A stretch of 40,772 nt of DNA from JAJFFW01 sp039187035 (GTDB taxonomy: Bacteria > Pseudomonadota > Alphaproteobacteria > Caulobacterales > Parvularculaceae): positions 1-40,772 of the forward strand of contig JBCCZS010000005.1 of NCBI GenBank assembly GCA_039187035.1. Direction: 5' to 3'. The notes beneath the pieces were generated by a model. The model saw nothing but the letters and a program-made list of their open reading frames with translations. It was not told the origin of the DNA and did no database searches. Position numbers and translations under genes: made by a program. Shown here piece after piece: positions 17,693 to 25,810 of the stretch. Numbering within the stretch: position 1 is the stretch's first letter; each line of letters starts with the position of its first letter.

Positions 17693-18145
17693 ATGCGCAC
17701 CTACGATCTTTCCCCCCTTTATCGCAGCACGGTCGGTTTCGATCGTCTTTTCGATTTGCTCGACGCGGCCGGCAAGACCGACGCCGGCGGCTACCCGCCT
17801 TATAATATCGAGCGGCTTGACGAGGACGCGTACCGCATCACGCTCGCCGTCGCGGGCTTCGCCGAAAGCGACATCGACATCGTCGTCCACGAACAAACGC
17901 TGACGATCAGCGGCAAACGGCCGGAAGGCGACGAGTCGCGGACCTTCCTGCACCAAGGCATCGCGGGACGCTCGTTCGAGCGCCGCTATCAGCTGGCCGA
18001 CCACGTAAAAGTCGACGGGGCCGAACTCGCCAACGGGCTTTTGAACATCGATCTGCGGCGCGAGGTTCCGGAATCCTTGAAGCCGCGCAAAATCGCGATC
18101 AACGGCGCAAACGTGCAGACGATCTCCCGGTCGTCCGCGGCCTAG
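17693..18145 (+). CDS. hsp20: small heat-shock protein, Hsp20/IbpA family
   Basis: 150 residues from the ATG at 17693, preceded by AAGGAG. An N-terminal segment 'L-S-P-L-Y-R-S-T-V-G-F-D-R-L-F-D-L-L' precedes the alpha-crystallin domain, ~38-130. That domain has 'P-P-Y-N-I-E-R-L-D-E-D-A-Y-R-I', 'A-V-A-G-F', 'L-T-I-S-G-K' and 'L-A-N-G-L-L-N-I-D-L'. A cytoplasmic ATP-independent chaperone that holds unfolding proteins during heat stress. Regulation is visible at two levels: a sigma-32 promoter and a ROSE thermometer. A terminator follows. Confidence 0.95.
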   Translation: MRTYDLSPLYRSTVGFDRLFDLLDAAGKTDAGGYPPYNIERLDEDAYRITLAVAGFAESDIDIVVHEQTLTISGKRPEGDESRTFLHQGIAGRSFERRYQLADHVKVDGAELANGLLNIDLRREVPESLKPRKIAINGANVQTISRSSAA

Positions 18146-18191
18146 CGCCCGTTCGCATCCATCCCCACCGCTCGCCTTAACGGCGAGCCTC

Positions 18192-18227
18192 GCGCCCGCC
18201 GCCTCCCTCCCCCGGCGGGCGCGTTTT
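18192..18227 (+). terminator. rho-independent terminator after hsp20
   Basis: A 9-base perfect stem, GCGCCCGCC (18192-18200) with GGCGGGCGC (18214-18222), closes a 13-base loop and is followed by GTTTT. A second perfect 7-base hairpin (GCTCGCC/GGCGAGC, 18170-18188) lies just before it. Confidence 0.7.
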
Positions 18228-18298
18228 GCCGTCCGCGCCCGCTCTGATAGGATCGACGCGGGGACGGTAGAATAACAGCGACTTTCGGAGCGCGTTCG

Positions 18299-18556
18299 AT
18301 GGGGATTTTCGGGAAAACGACGACAGGCGCGGCGCTCGCCGCGCTATGCCTCGCGGGCTGCGCAACGACGGGCGATCGCGGCGGCGACGGCCAGTCGATC
18401 TCAATCCCGTACGATCCCTACAATTACGATCCCGACGAGATGTACCAGGAGGCGCAGGCCCATTGCGGCGCCTACGGCCTCAACGCCGTCTATGTCGACG
18501 AGACCGTGGATCCGACGTCCGTTCGGTGGCGCTACCGCCATTTCGACTGCGTCTGA
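18299..18556 (+). CDS. small putative lipoprotein, function unknown
   Basis: 85 residues from the ATG at 18299, with GGAG about 12 bases upstream. The signal region ends in a lipobox (L-A-G-C, Cys21). The mature part starts with a Gly/Asp-rich linker. It then has 'Y-D-P-Y-N-Y-D-P-D-E-M-Y-Q-E-A-Q-A-H-C' and ends 'W-R-Y-R-H-F-D-C-V', with two Cys that could pair. No family recognised. It has its own space, 75 bases after the hsp20 terminator, and converges on the DUF1428 gene. Confidence 0.68.
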   Translation: MGIFGKTTTGAALAALCLAGCATTGDRGGDGQSISIPYDPYNYDPDEMYQEAQAHCGAYGLNAVYVDETVDPTSVRWRYRHFDCV

Positions 18557-18596
18557 AGCCCCGCCGGCGCCGGGACGACCTATTGAGGCGCCGCAT

Positions 18597-18941
18597 CTAG
18601 ACGTCGGCGAGCACGTCGAACCCGCCGTAAATGAGCCGCGCGCCGTCGAACGGCATGTCGCGCTGCACGCGCGGGTCTTTCATCACCTTTTCCCACGCCG
18701 CGTCGCGCACGGCCTTTGAGGGCCAGGCGATCCAGGAAAAAACGACGGTTTCGTTCGGTTCGCGCATGACGGCGCTGTTGAACGAATTCATTTTGCCGTC
18801 CGGAATGTCATCGCCCCAGCAATCGACGATATTGAGCGCGCCGTACTCTTTGAACACCGCGCCGACATCCTCGGCATACTCTTTATACGTCTCTTTATCT
18901 GCCGTTTTCACCGCGCACAGCGTGCCGTCGATATACGTCAT
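18597..18941 (-). CDS. DUF1428 family protein
   Basis: 114 residues from the ATG at 18941, with GAGGA 8 bases upstream. It matches DUF1428, a ferredoxin-like/dimeric alpha-beta barrel family. Patterns are 'M-T-Y-I-D-G-T-L-C-A-V', 'Y-K-E-Y-A', 'V-F-K-E-Y-G-A-L-N-I-V-D-C-W-G-D-D-I-P-D-G-K', 'V-V-F-S-W-I-x-W-P-S-K' and 'R-D-M-P-F-D-G-A-R-L-I-Y-G-G-F'. No enzymatic role is established. It is a stand-alone cytoplasmic protein. The frame continues upstream to 18998, but those residues are basic and unlike the family. Confidence 0.9.
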   Translation of the reverse strand: MTYIDGTLCAVKTADKETYKEYAEDVGAVFKEYGALNIVDCWGDDIPDGKMNSFNSAVMREPNETVVFSWIAWPSKAVRDAAWEKVMKDPRVQRDMPFDGARLIYGGFDVLADV

Positions 18942-19035
18942 CAGGCGTCCTCTTCTTTTGCGCCGCAACACTATTCTGTGTACAGCATTTTCTAACAAGC
19001 AACGCTCCCATTACGGAAAATCATGCGCGCGGGCG

Positions 19036-19065
19036 TTGCAATTTTCTACTTTTCGTGTATATACT
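19036..19065 (+). promoter_or_regulatory. possible sigma-70-type promoter before the 447-residue membrane protein
   Basis: TTGCAA at 19036-19041, 18 bases, then TATACT at 19060-19065, in the most AT-rich stretch of the region. Transcription would begin about 45 bases before the TTG start at 19116. GCAACGC (18999-19005) and GCGTTGC (19033-19039) form an inverted repeat touching the -35. Confidence 0.4.
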
Positions 19066-19115
19066 AAACGTATTCCAAAAATCTGACGTTCTAACCTAGC
19101 ACGAAAGGGGGCGCA

Positions 19116-20459
19116 TTGAACCTAGCGCAGTTTCCGACCGAATCCATTTGGCTCGCCGGAGCCGGCATTTTTCTACTCGGGATCCTAATAGGCGTCGTTT
19201 TTAGCCGGGTCCCGGGGCGCAATCTGCGCTTACTTCACGCCCTCTTCCGTATACTGACATGGCCCGTTCGACGCATCGGCCTCCTCGGCCGCACCGCGCG
19301 AACCGTGCGCGGCGTGCGCAACGTCGCCGTATCCGGGGGCGCGTCGGTTTCGATCCTTGAACGCAAAACAGAGATTGAGCGCGCGATCTTCCTTCAACGC
19401 GCCGGGCTGGAGGCCGCCGGCGGGGTCGTCGGCCTCGACGAAGACCAAATCCGGGACCTCGAACAGAAGAGCAAAGACCTCGAAGACGCGTATATCGTCA
19501 CCTCGAAGGGGTTTCTCTACGACCGGATTTTCGTCGCGCCCAGCTACACGCCGAGTTGGGTGGAAGACGGCCTCGCGCCCCACGTCGTCGAGCGTTTCGC
19601 CCATGAAGCGGACGGCTTTTTCAACGGCCAAGTCGACCTCAACGCCAACGCCGGGGCCCTGTACGAAGAAAACGATGGGGCGCATACGATCTATATGTTC
19701 GGCAAGAGCGATCTGGCCGCCTACAACCTCATCGACAAAACCCGCAAGACGGTGAACGAAAACGCGCTGAAGCTCATCGTTTCCTTTCTGGCGTGCATCC
19801 TGACGGCGTTCGGCGTCGTCCTCTTTGCAACGAAAGCGTCGACCGCGAGTATTTTCGTGCTCGCCGCAGCCGCGGGGCTCATGGCCCTCTCCGCCTTCGC
19901 GTACAAGAACATGCAAGAGCACTCGATCCGCTCGCTGGGCAAATTCATGACGCTCTATGTCGGCTACATTAGCGACCATTTTCGCGAAGCCGCCGGCAAG
20001 GCCAAGAGCGTCCATGTGGGCGTCGAAAAAGACGCCGCCGTTCTCTCCGCACGCGCCCAAGTCTGGAACAAAACGATGGTGTGGACCGCGTTTCGGTCCT
20101 TCTTTATCGAGACGTTTTTGCGCAATCAGCTCTATCAGATCCGCCGCAACAGCGAGTACTATCGTCTGTTTTCGGACTTTATGATCGTCGCGACGCCGAT
20201 CGCCGTCGCGCTCGGACACTATCTCGGCGCCTACGATATCGCCGCTTACGCATCCGGAACCGGCTACGCCGTCGCGTTCGGCGCCGCATTCCTCGTGGTC
20301 TTTTATGTTTTGCTCGTGCGCATGCGCGTGATCACGGCCGAGCTTGACCTGCAGGACTGGCGCGGCTTCGACACCTTGCGGCTCGGTGAGAAAATGGACG
20401 AGGTCGTCGGCAAATATGTCGAAGAGATCGGCTATTGGAAGCAGCGCTTCGACCGCTGA
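19116..20459 (+). CDS. unknown five-helix inner-membrane protein
   Basis: 447 residues from a TTG at 19116, with AAAGGGG five bases upstream; no ATG lies near. Predicted helices are at 12-30, 219-238, 244-263, 354-372 and 383-402. A ~190-residue soluble domain (31-218) lies between helices 1 and 2. It has a basic start, a predicted coiled segment at ~85-125 ('R-D-L-E-Q-K-S-K-D-L-E-D') and 'P-S-W-V-E-D-G-L-A-P-H-V-V-E-R-F'. A ~90-residue helical stretch (264-353) lies between the two helix pairs. I do not recognise the family. It stands alone between convergent or divergent neighbours, so context gives no clue. Confidence 0.75.
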   Translation: MNLAQFPTESIWLAGAGIFLLGILIGVVFSRVPGRNLRLLHALFRILTWPVRRIGLLGRTARTVRGVRNVAVSGGASVSILERKTEIERAIFLQRAGLEAAGGVVGLDEDQIRDLEQKSKDLEDAYIVTSKGFLYDRIFVAPSYTPSWVEDGLAPHVVERFAHEADGFFNGQVDLNANAGALYEENDGAHTIYMFGKSDLAAYNLIDKTRKTVNENALKLIVSFLACILTAFGVVLFATKASTASIFVLAAAAGLMALSAFAYKNMQEHSIRSLGKFMTLYVGYISDHFREAAGKAKSVHVGVEKDAAVLSARAQVWNKTMVWTAFRSFFIETFLRNQLYQIRRNSEYYRLFSDFMIVATPIAVALGHYLGAYDIAAYASGTGYAVAFGAAFLVVFYVLLVRMRVITAELDLQDWRGFDTLRLGEKMDEVVGKYVEEIGYWKQRFDR

Positions 20460-20473
20460 AGCGGACACAAATA

Positions 20474-20500
20474 GCGGCGGCTCCGCCGTGGGGCCGCCGC
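20474..20500 (-). terminator. hairpin between convergent genes, probable terminator
   Basis: GCGGCGGC (20474-20481) pairs perfectly with GCCGCCGC (20493-20500) around an 11-base loop. On the minus strand it is followed by TATTTGTG, so it best fits termination of the peptidase gene. The plus side lacks a T run. Confidence 0.5.
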
Positions 20501-20525
20501 CGTCCGTCGCGCGCGCGCCGGCGAC

Positions 20526-22445
20526 TTACTCTTCCGCGGGCGCGGCGCCTTTGAGATAGCGATCGAGGAACGCGACATAGGCGTTCGACGCCGCGATCCG
20601 ATTGTCGCGCTTTAAAAAGCCGTGTCCTTCGTCCGGGAACAGAAGATACTCCACGGGAACGTCATTGGCGCGGATCGCCTCGACCATTTCGTCGCTCTCC
20701 ACCTGGAGAACCCGCGGGTCGTTCGCGCCTTGCACGACGAGAACAGGCTTTGTGATGTTCTCCGCATGGAACAAGGGCGAGATCGCGCGATGGCGGTCCC
20801 CGTCCGTCTCCGGATCGCCCATTTCGTCGTAAAGCGCTTCTTTGAAGCTCTCCCACCAGGGCGGGATCGACGTTAATGTGCGCACCCAATTGGTGACGCC
20901 GAAAATATTGACGCCCGCGTCGAAGACGTCCGGGTGGAAGGCGAGCGCGGCCATCGTCATATAGCCGCCATAAGAGCCGCCCATGACGGCGACCTTGTCG
21001 CCGTCGACATAATCGAGCTGTTCCAAATAGCCGCGCGCCGCAACGATGTCTTTCAGATCGACGTCGCCGTGCTTCTTATCGTCCATATGGTAAAACGTCT
21101 TTCCGTAACCGGACGACCCGCGGTTATTGGCCCCGAGGACGACATAACCGTGATTGGCGAGGTGCTGCATCATGGCGGAATAGCCGACGCGGGTTTGCCC
21201 GCCCGGTCCGCCATGCACGAAGACGACGGCCGGCGCGGGGGCCGACTTCGAGGCGTCTTTCGGCTTCCACAGAATGCTCGGGATCTCCAGCCCGTCATAG
21301 CTCTCATACCGGACGACGGACGCCTCGACGAGATCGGCGGGGTCGATGGCCGGGTTCAACGCATCCGTTAGTTTGGCGAACGTCCGTTTGCCGATTTCCG
21401 CGGTGAATATGTTAGACGGCGCGTCGGACGCGTTCAGAATAAACGCAATCTTCTTTTCGCCCGGGAAAAACCGAACGTTGCGCAAGTCGCCGGCCGGCAG
21501 CTTTTTCGGCAAGCGGACGGCTTTGCCGCGTTCGCGGTCCACGATCGTGACTTTGGTCGTCGCATCCTGGTTGACGCCGTGGACGCGGTAGCGGCCCGAC
21601 GGCGAGTAGCCGACATAGCTGACGTCCCACTCGGCCTCGATCAGCGCCGCTTTCTCGCCGGTTTGAACGTCGTGCGTCCACGCTTGCGCGAATTCGCCGA
21701 ATTCGTCCGTCCCGAACACAAGCTTGTCGCCTTCGGGCGTAAAGTCGTGGAGCTGGTGCGAGATCGCGCCTTCATGCGCGGTGATCAGCGTCGGCGCGCC
21801 GCCGTCTTTGAGGTCGACGATGTAAAGATCGTTGTCGGCGGTCGTGCGCTCTTTGCGCATCGCGGCCGTCGCGCCGTCGCGGCTGACGATCATGCCGCCG
21901 TAGCCCTCGTCGTTTTGGAACAAAAGCGTGCGTTCGAGCGTCGCGGCGTCATACCGATAGAGATCGAAGAAGCGCTGGTCGCGTTCGTTCGTCACGACGG
22001 CGAACGCGGCCCCGTCCTCGATCCACGAGACGAACCCCGCTTTGACGGCCTCGCCCGGCGTTAAATCGACGTCCGGGCCGTCGCCGCCGCCGACATAAAG
22101 GTGGTTCAGCTCGTTCCCGCCTTCGTCGAACGTGTACAAAAACCGCGCGCCGTCCGGGAAATAGCTGACGGCGAAGACCGCGTTCGTGTCGGATCCGGTG
22201 AGCGCGGTGCGCGCGCCCGATTGCGCGTCCATCGCATAGGCGTTGAAGACGCCGGTCTCGTTGGACGACACGAGAATGCGCGCCCCGTCGGCCGAGATCG
22301 CGCGCGCGCTGCCGGCGATGCCGAAATCGGTGGTGTTGAAAAAGACCTCGGCGTCGTAGCGCTTTGTTTCGGCGGCGGCGGCCTGGACGAGGCCGGCCAG
22401 GGAAAGGATGGCCAGGGCGAGGCCGGCGACAAACGTTTTCCGCAT
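20526..22445 (-). CDS. S9 family serine peptidase (prolyl oligopeptidase / acylaminoacyl peptidase type), secreted
   Basis: 639 residues from the ATG at 22445, preceded by GGGAGA. A signal peptide (1-25, ending A-A-A-A) directs it to the periplasm. Residues ~30-370 form a beta-propeller with repeats such as 'S-Y-F-P-D-G-A-R-F-L-Y' and 'D-F-T-P-E-G-D-K-L-V-F'. Residues ~375-635 form the alpha/beta-hydrolase domain. It has 'H-G-G-P-G-G' (oxyanion region), nucleophile Ser491 in 'G-G-S-Y-G-G-Y', Asp576 in 'G-A-N-D-P-R-V' and His608 in 'D-E-G-H-G-F'. It cleaves short peptides that fit through the propeller. Single-gene unit. Confidence 0.93.
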   Translation of the reverse strand: MRKTFVAGLALAILSLAGLVQAAAAETKRYDAEVFFNTTDFGIAGSARAISADGARILVSSNETGVFNAYAMDAQSGARTALTGSDTNAVFAVSYFPDGARFLYTFDEGGNELNHLYVGGGDGPDVDLTPGEAVKAGFVSWIEDGAAFAVVTNERDQRFFDLYRYDAATLERTLLFQNDEGYGGMIVSRDGATAAMRKERTTADNDLYIVDLKDGGAPTLITAHEGAISHQLHDFTPEGDKLVFGTDEFGEFAQAWTHDVQTGEKAALIEAEWDVSYVGYSPSGRYRVHGVNQDATTKVTIVDRERGKAVRLPKKLPAGDLRNVRFFPGEKKIAFILNASDAPSNIFTAEIGKRTFAKLTDALNPAIDPADLVEASVVRYESYDGLEIPSILWKPKDASKSAPAPAVVFVHGGPGGQTRVGYSAMMQHLANHGYVVLGANNRGSSGYGKTFYHMDDKKHGDVDLKDIVAARGYLEQLDYVDGDKVAVMGGSYGGYMTMAALAFHPDVFDAGVNIFGVTNWVRTLTSIPPWWESFKEALYDEMGDPETDGDRHRAISPLFHAENITKPVLVVQGANDPRVLQVESDEMVEAIRANDVPVEYLLFPDEGHGFLKRDNRIAASNAYVAFLDRYLKGAAPAEE

Positions 22446-22513
22446 GGATTTATCTCCCGCTTGATGTCGCGCCTCGGTACCGACCGGCCGGCGGGCCGGC
22501 AAGCGCGGTGCGC

Positions 22514-23419
22514 TCATGCGTTCGCCCAGCGCTCCAAAAGGCGGCGGGCGATCGTCACCGGCGGCGGCACGAGCAGGTCCGGCGGGCCGGCGCCGTCGAT
22601 CATGGCGCGGACGTCGGCGCGGGCGACCCATTTGGCGTCGACGATCTCGTTGCGATCGAGCGTCAAGTCGCGCGCGCCCGCCCGGGCGAAAAACCCCAAC
22701 ATCAACGACGCGGGAAACGGCCAGGGCTGCGAGAACTGGTACCGCACGGCGTCGACGGCGACGCCGACTTCCTCGCGCACCTCGCGCACGACGCAGGCTT
22801 CCGGCGTTTCGGCGGCCTCAACGAAGCCGGCGAGCGCCGAGTAATAGCCGGGCGGGAATTTCGCCCCGCGGGCGAGCAGCACCGCGTCGTCGTGTTCCAC
22901 GAGAACGATGACGACCGGATCCGTCCGCGGAAAATGTTCGGTCCCGCAGGCGGGGCAAACCCGTTTCATCCCGCCCGCGGCCGGCGCGCTCGCCGCGCCG
23001 CAGCGCGCACAAAACGGGTTGCGGCGGTGCCAATCCAAAACCCACCGCGCCCGGCCGACGAGCGCGGCCTCGCCGGGGCTTAGAAGCCCCGCGGCGTCGC
23101 GCATGCCGACCGGCGCGCCGAGCCCCGCGAACCGCTCCGCCACCGCGCCGATCTCGACGGCGAAGTAGGGCGCGCCGTTTTTCGTCCCGAGAAAAACGAC
23201 GAGGTGGTCGGGCGGCAAGGCGTCGCGCGCGGCGGCGCCAAACAAGACGAGCCCGTCCGGGCCCGCTAACGGCTCCCCTTTGAGGAGCGGCGCCAGAACG
23301 ACGTCGTCTCGCGCCTGCAACGCCGCGATTGCGTCCGCGTCGGCGTGCTCCGGGCTCGCCCGGTCGAGCGGTTCGGCCGCGAAGGTGCACAAATAGGGGT
23401 CGACGGGGGGCGAGGGCAT
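22514..23419 (-). CDS. nudC: NAD(+) diphosphatase / RNA decapping Nudix hydrolase NudC
   Basis: 301 residues from the ATG at 23419. An N-terminal domain is followed by a zinc ribbon with Cys137, Cys140, Cys155 and Cys158. The Nudix box spans 198-220 (G-x5-E-x7-R-E-V-x-E-E-x-G). The substrate signature 'S-Q-P-W-P-F-P-x-S' follows it. NudC splits NAD(H) to NMN(H) and AMP and removes NAD caps from RNA in the cytoplasm. Length is close to normal. It is divergent from the SRP RNA gene, 80 bases away. Confidence 0.93.
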   Translation of the reverse strand: MPSPPVDPYLCTFAAEPLDRASPEHADADAIAALQARDDVVLAPLLKGEPLAGPDGLVLFGAAARDALPPDHLVVFLGTKNGAPYFAVEIGAVAERFAGLGAPVGMRDAAGLLSPGEAALVGRARWVLDWHRRNPFCARCGAASAPAAGGMKRVCPACGTEHFPRTDPVVIVLVEHDDAVLLARGAKFPPGYYSALAGFVEAAETPEACVVREVREEVGVAVDAVRYQFSQPWPFPASLMLGFFARAGARDLTLDRNEIVDAKWVARADVRAMIDGAGPPDLLVPPPVTIARRLLERWANA

Positions 23420-23499
23420 GGCTGCGGGCCTAACGCGGCGGGGCGGGCCGCGCAAACCCGGCGGTTGCTTTCGTCGGCTCGCGTGACAATATCTGCGGC

Positions 23500-23590
23500 G
23501 GAAGGCTGGCGGACGAGCGCCTCGCCAACCCGGTCAGGTCCGGAAGGAAGCAGCCGTAACGAGTTTCCGCTCGGGTCGTTTCAGTCTTCC
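23500..23590 (+). ncRNA. ffs: signal recognition particle RNA, small bacterial type (4.5S)
   Basis: The domain IV core CAGGTCCGGAAGGAAGCAGC (23535-23554) with its GGAA tetraloop (23542-23545) is unmistakable. The flanks pair: GGAAGGCTGG (23500-23509) with the 3' end (…CAGTCTTCC at 23582-23590), and CGAGCG (23514-23519) with CGCTCG (23569-23574). The RNA binds Ffh and guides membrane-protein ribosomes to FtsY. It lies directly before dnaX, a common alphaproteobacterial arrangement. Ends are estimated from pairing. Confidence 0.93.
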
Positions 23591-23593
23591 ACT

Positions 23594-23611
23594 TCGCGCC
23601 GGGGCGCGATT
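23594..23611 (+). terminator. weak hairpin after SRP RNA
   Basis: TCGCGC (23594-23599) pairs with GCGCGA (23604-23609) around a 4-base loop, followed by only two T. It begins 4 bases after the SRP RNA and may end its transcript. Confidence 0.35.
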
Positions 23612-23682
23612 GCGTCACGGCGCGCGCCGGGCTTTGCGGCGATCGCTTGCAAGACGCCGCCGCGGCGCCTACCCATTACGGT

Positions 23683-25443
23683 ATGAGCGAGGCTTCCGAA
23701 GCAACGCCGGCCGCGCCCTATCAGGTGCTCGCGCGGAAATACCGGCCGCAATCCTTTGACGACTTGATCGGCCACGACGCGATGGTGCGCACGCTGCGCA
23801 ACGCCTTCGCCGCCGGCCGCATCGCGCACGCCTACGTCCTCACCGGGGTGCGCGGCGTCGGCAAAACGACGACCGCCCGGATCCTCGCGCGCGCCTTCAA
23901 CTATCTGACGGAAGACGACGCGGCGGCCGGGCGCGACCCCGGCCCGCAAATCGACATGCCGAGCCTCGGCGTTCACTGCGCGGCAATCGCCGAAAGTCGG
24001 CACCCGGACGTTTTGGAGATGGACGCCGCCTCGCGCACCGGCGTCGGCGACATTCGCGAGTTGATCGAGGGCGTGCGCTACGCGCCGGTGGAGGCGCGCT
24101 ACAAGATCTACATTATCGACGAAGTCCACATGCTGTCGACGGCGGCGTTCAACGCGCTCCTGAAGACGCTGGAGGAACCGCCGGCGCATGTGAAATTTAT
24201 CTTCGCGACGACCGAGATCCGCAAATTGCCGGTGACGGTTCTCTCGCGCTGCCAGCGCTTCGACTTACGACGCATCGAACCGGAAGCGTTGCAAACGCAT
24301 TTAAAATCGATTGCGGAAAAAGAAGGCGCGACGATCGACGATGACGGCGTCGCCATGATCGCACGGGCCGCGGAAGGCTCGGTGCGGGACGCGCTGTCGA
24401 TTCTCGACCAGGCGATCGTTCAGCACCGGGATGATGAAAGCGGCGCTCAAGTCGACGGCGAAGCGGTGCGCGACATGCTCGGCCTTGCCGATAGGACGCG
24501 GGTTTGGGCGTTGCTCGACGCGGCGTTCTCCGGCGACGCCAAAGGCGCGCTTGACGAGTTCCGTCATCAATATGACGCGGGGGCCGACCCGGCGACGATC
24601 CTGCGCGACCTGTTGGAGTTGACGCACCTCGTCACCCGCGTCGCCGCCGCCGGGCCCGAAGCCGCATCAACCGGGCCGGCCGGCGACGCGGACGCCGCGC
24701 GCGCCCGCGAACGCGCCGAGACCTTCCCGGTCAACGCGCTCTCGCGCGCCTGGAGTTTGCTGATGAAGGGCCTTGCGGAGGTCGCCGCCGCGCCGGACCC
24801 GGCCGCAGCCGCCGACATGGCGTTGATCCGCCTCGCCTTCGCCGCGCAATTGCCGACGCCGGACGAAGCGCTCCGCCTCCTGAAGACCGAGCGCGGCGAC
24901 CAGTCCGCGGCGCCCGCGGCCCCTGCAAGCGCGCCCGCGCCGGCGCCGGTCGCGCAATTCGCCCCGCCCCCGACGCCGCCCCCGACGCCTTCAGCGACCG
25001 CGCCCGCGACCCCGACCGACGAGCCGGCCCCGACGCTGCGATCCTTGGAAGACGTCGCGCGCCTCGCCGGGCGCAAACGCGACGCGACGCTGCGGACGGA
25101 ACTGGAGAGCTTCGTGCGCGTCGTCGACTTCCAGCCGGGGCGCATCGAGATGCAGCTGGAGCCTCGCGCGCCCGGCGATCTCGCCAACCGGCTGACGCGG
25201 TCCCTGCGCGATTGGACGGGGATCCACTGGGTCGTGACAGTCAACCAAAACGCCGACGCCGCGCCGCCGATCCGCGAAGCGCGGCATGCGGAAGTTATGG
25301 CGCACCCGGACGTTAAAAAGGCGTTCGAATTGTTCCCCAACGCCAAAATCGCGGCGATCCGCGACATCGATCCGCCGCTTGATCATGACGGCGACGAGCC
25401 GGGCGAGGACGCCCCGAACGCTGAAGAATCCGCCGGCGGCTGA
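23683..25443 (+). CDS. dnaX: DNA polymerase III tau/gamma subunit
   Basis: 586 residues from the ATG at 23683; an upstream TTG would add 12 residues unlike the family. Residues 12-28 hold 'Y-Q-V-L-A-R-K-Y-R-P-Q-S-F-D-D-L-I-G'. The AAA+ motor has Walker A 55-62 (G-V-R-G-V-G-K-T), Walker B around 144-148 (I-I-D-E-V) and 'L-S-R-C-Q-R-F' (sensor/SRC). A Pro/Ala-rich linker (~415-455) leads to a C-terminal polymerase-binding domain. It loads the beta clamp and holds the replisome together. Only Cys99 remains of the four zinc-binding Cys seen in E. coli. It is followed by ybaB and recR. Confidence 0.95.
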   Translation: MSEASEATPAAPYQVLARKYRPQSFDDLIGHDAMVRTLRNAFAAGRIAHAYVLTGVRGVGKTTTARILARAFNYLTEDDAAAGRDPGPQIDMPSLGVHCAAIAESRHPDVLEMDAASRTGVGDIRELIEGVRYAPVEARYKIYIIDEVHMLSTAAFNALLKTLEEPPAHVKFIFATTEIRKLPVTVLSRCQRFDLRRIEPEALQTHLKSIAEKEGATIDDDGVAMIARAAEGSVRDALSILDQAIVQHRDDESGAQVDGEAVRDMLGLADRTRVWALLDAAFSGDAKGALDEFRHQYDAGADPATILRDLLELTHLVTRVAAAGPEAASTGPAGDADAARARERAETFPVNALSRAWSLLMKGLAEVAAAPDPAAAADMALIRLAFAAQLPTPDEALRLLKTERGDQSAAPAAPASAPAPAPVAQFAPPPTPPPTPSATAPATPTDEPAPTLRSLEDVARLAGRKRDATLRTELESFVRVVDFQPGRIEMQLEPRAPGDLANRLTRSLRDWTGIHWVVTVNQNADAAPPIREARHAEVMAHPDVKKAFELFPNAKIAAIRDIDPPLDHDGDEPGEDAPNAEESAGG

Positions 25444-25467
25444 CGCGGGCGCAACACGGAGACGAGC

Positions 25468-25788
25468 ATGGATTTCGGCGAGATGATGAAACAGGCCGCC
25501 GGCCTGCAATCCAAATTGAAAGAAGCTCAAGACCGCATCGCCGCGATGGAAGTCGAAGGGTCCTCCGGCGGCGGCATGGTGCGCATCGTCGTCAACGGCG
25601 TCGGCCATTGCAAAGCGGTGGCGATCGAACGCTCGCTCCTCAAAGAAGGCGACGGCGACGTCCTGGAGGATCTCATCGCCGCCGCCATCAACGACGCGCG
25701 CGAGAAGCAAGAGCGTCAGTCTAAGGAAGAAATGAAATCGCTGACGGACGGCCTGCCCTTGCCGCCGGGCATGAAGCTGCCGTTTTAG
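25468..25788 (+). CDS. ybaB: YbaB/EbfC family nucleoid-associated protein
   Basis: 106 residues from the ATG at 25468, with GGAGACGAG just upstream. Family features: 'M-M-K-Q-A-A-G-L-Q-S-K-L-K-E-A-Q-D-R-I', 'G-G-M-V-R-I-V-V-N-G' and the end 'L-P-L-P-P-G-M-K-L-P-F'. It forms dimers that bind DNA in the nucleoid. It sits between dnaX (24 bases) and recR (22 bases), the usual conserved neighbourhood, and is probably co-transcribed with both. Confidence 0.95.
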   Translation: MDFGEMMKQAAGLQSKLKEAQDRIAAMEVEGSSGGGMVRIVVNGVGHCKAVAIERSLLKEGDGDVLEDLIAAAINDAREKQERQSKEEMKSLTDGLPLPPGMKLPF

Positions 25789-25810
25789 ACCGAGGAGCCC
25801 GCGCGCGGTC

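Noticed and set aside
24311..24324. A-run in dnaX as a possible slippery site for the short gamma form
   Set aside because: It is five A followed by GAA, not the A6-G heptamer, and no stimulatory hairpin or Shine-Dalgarno-like sequence was seen; another A5 run at 25314-25318 is too close to the end to matter.
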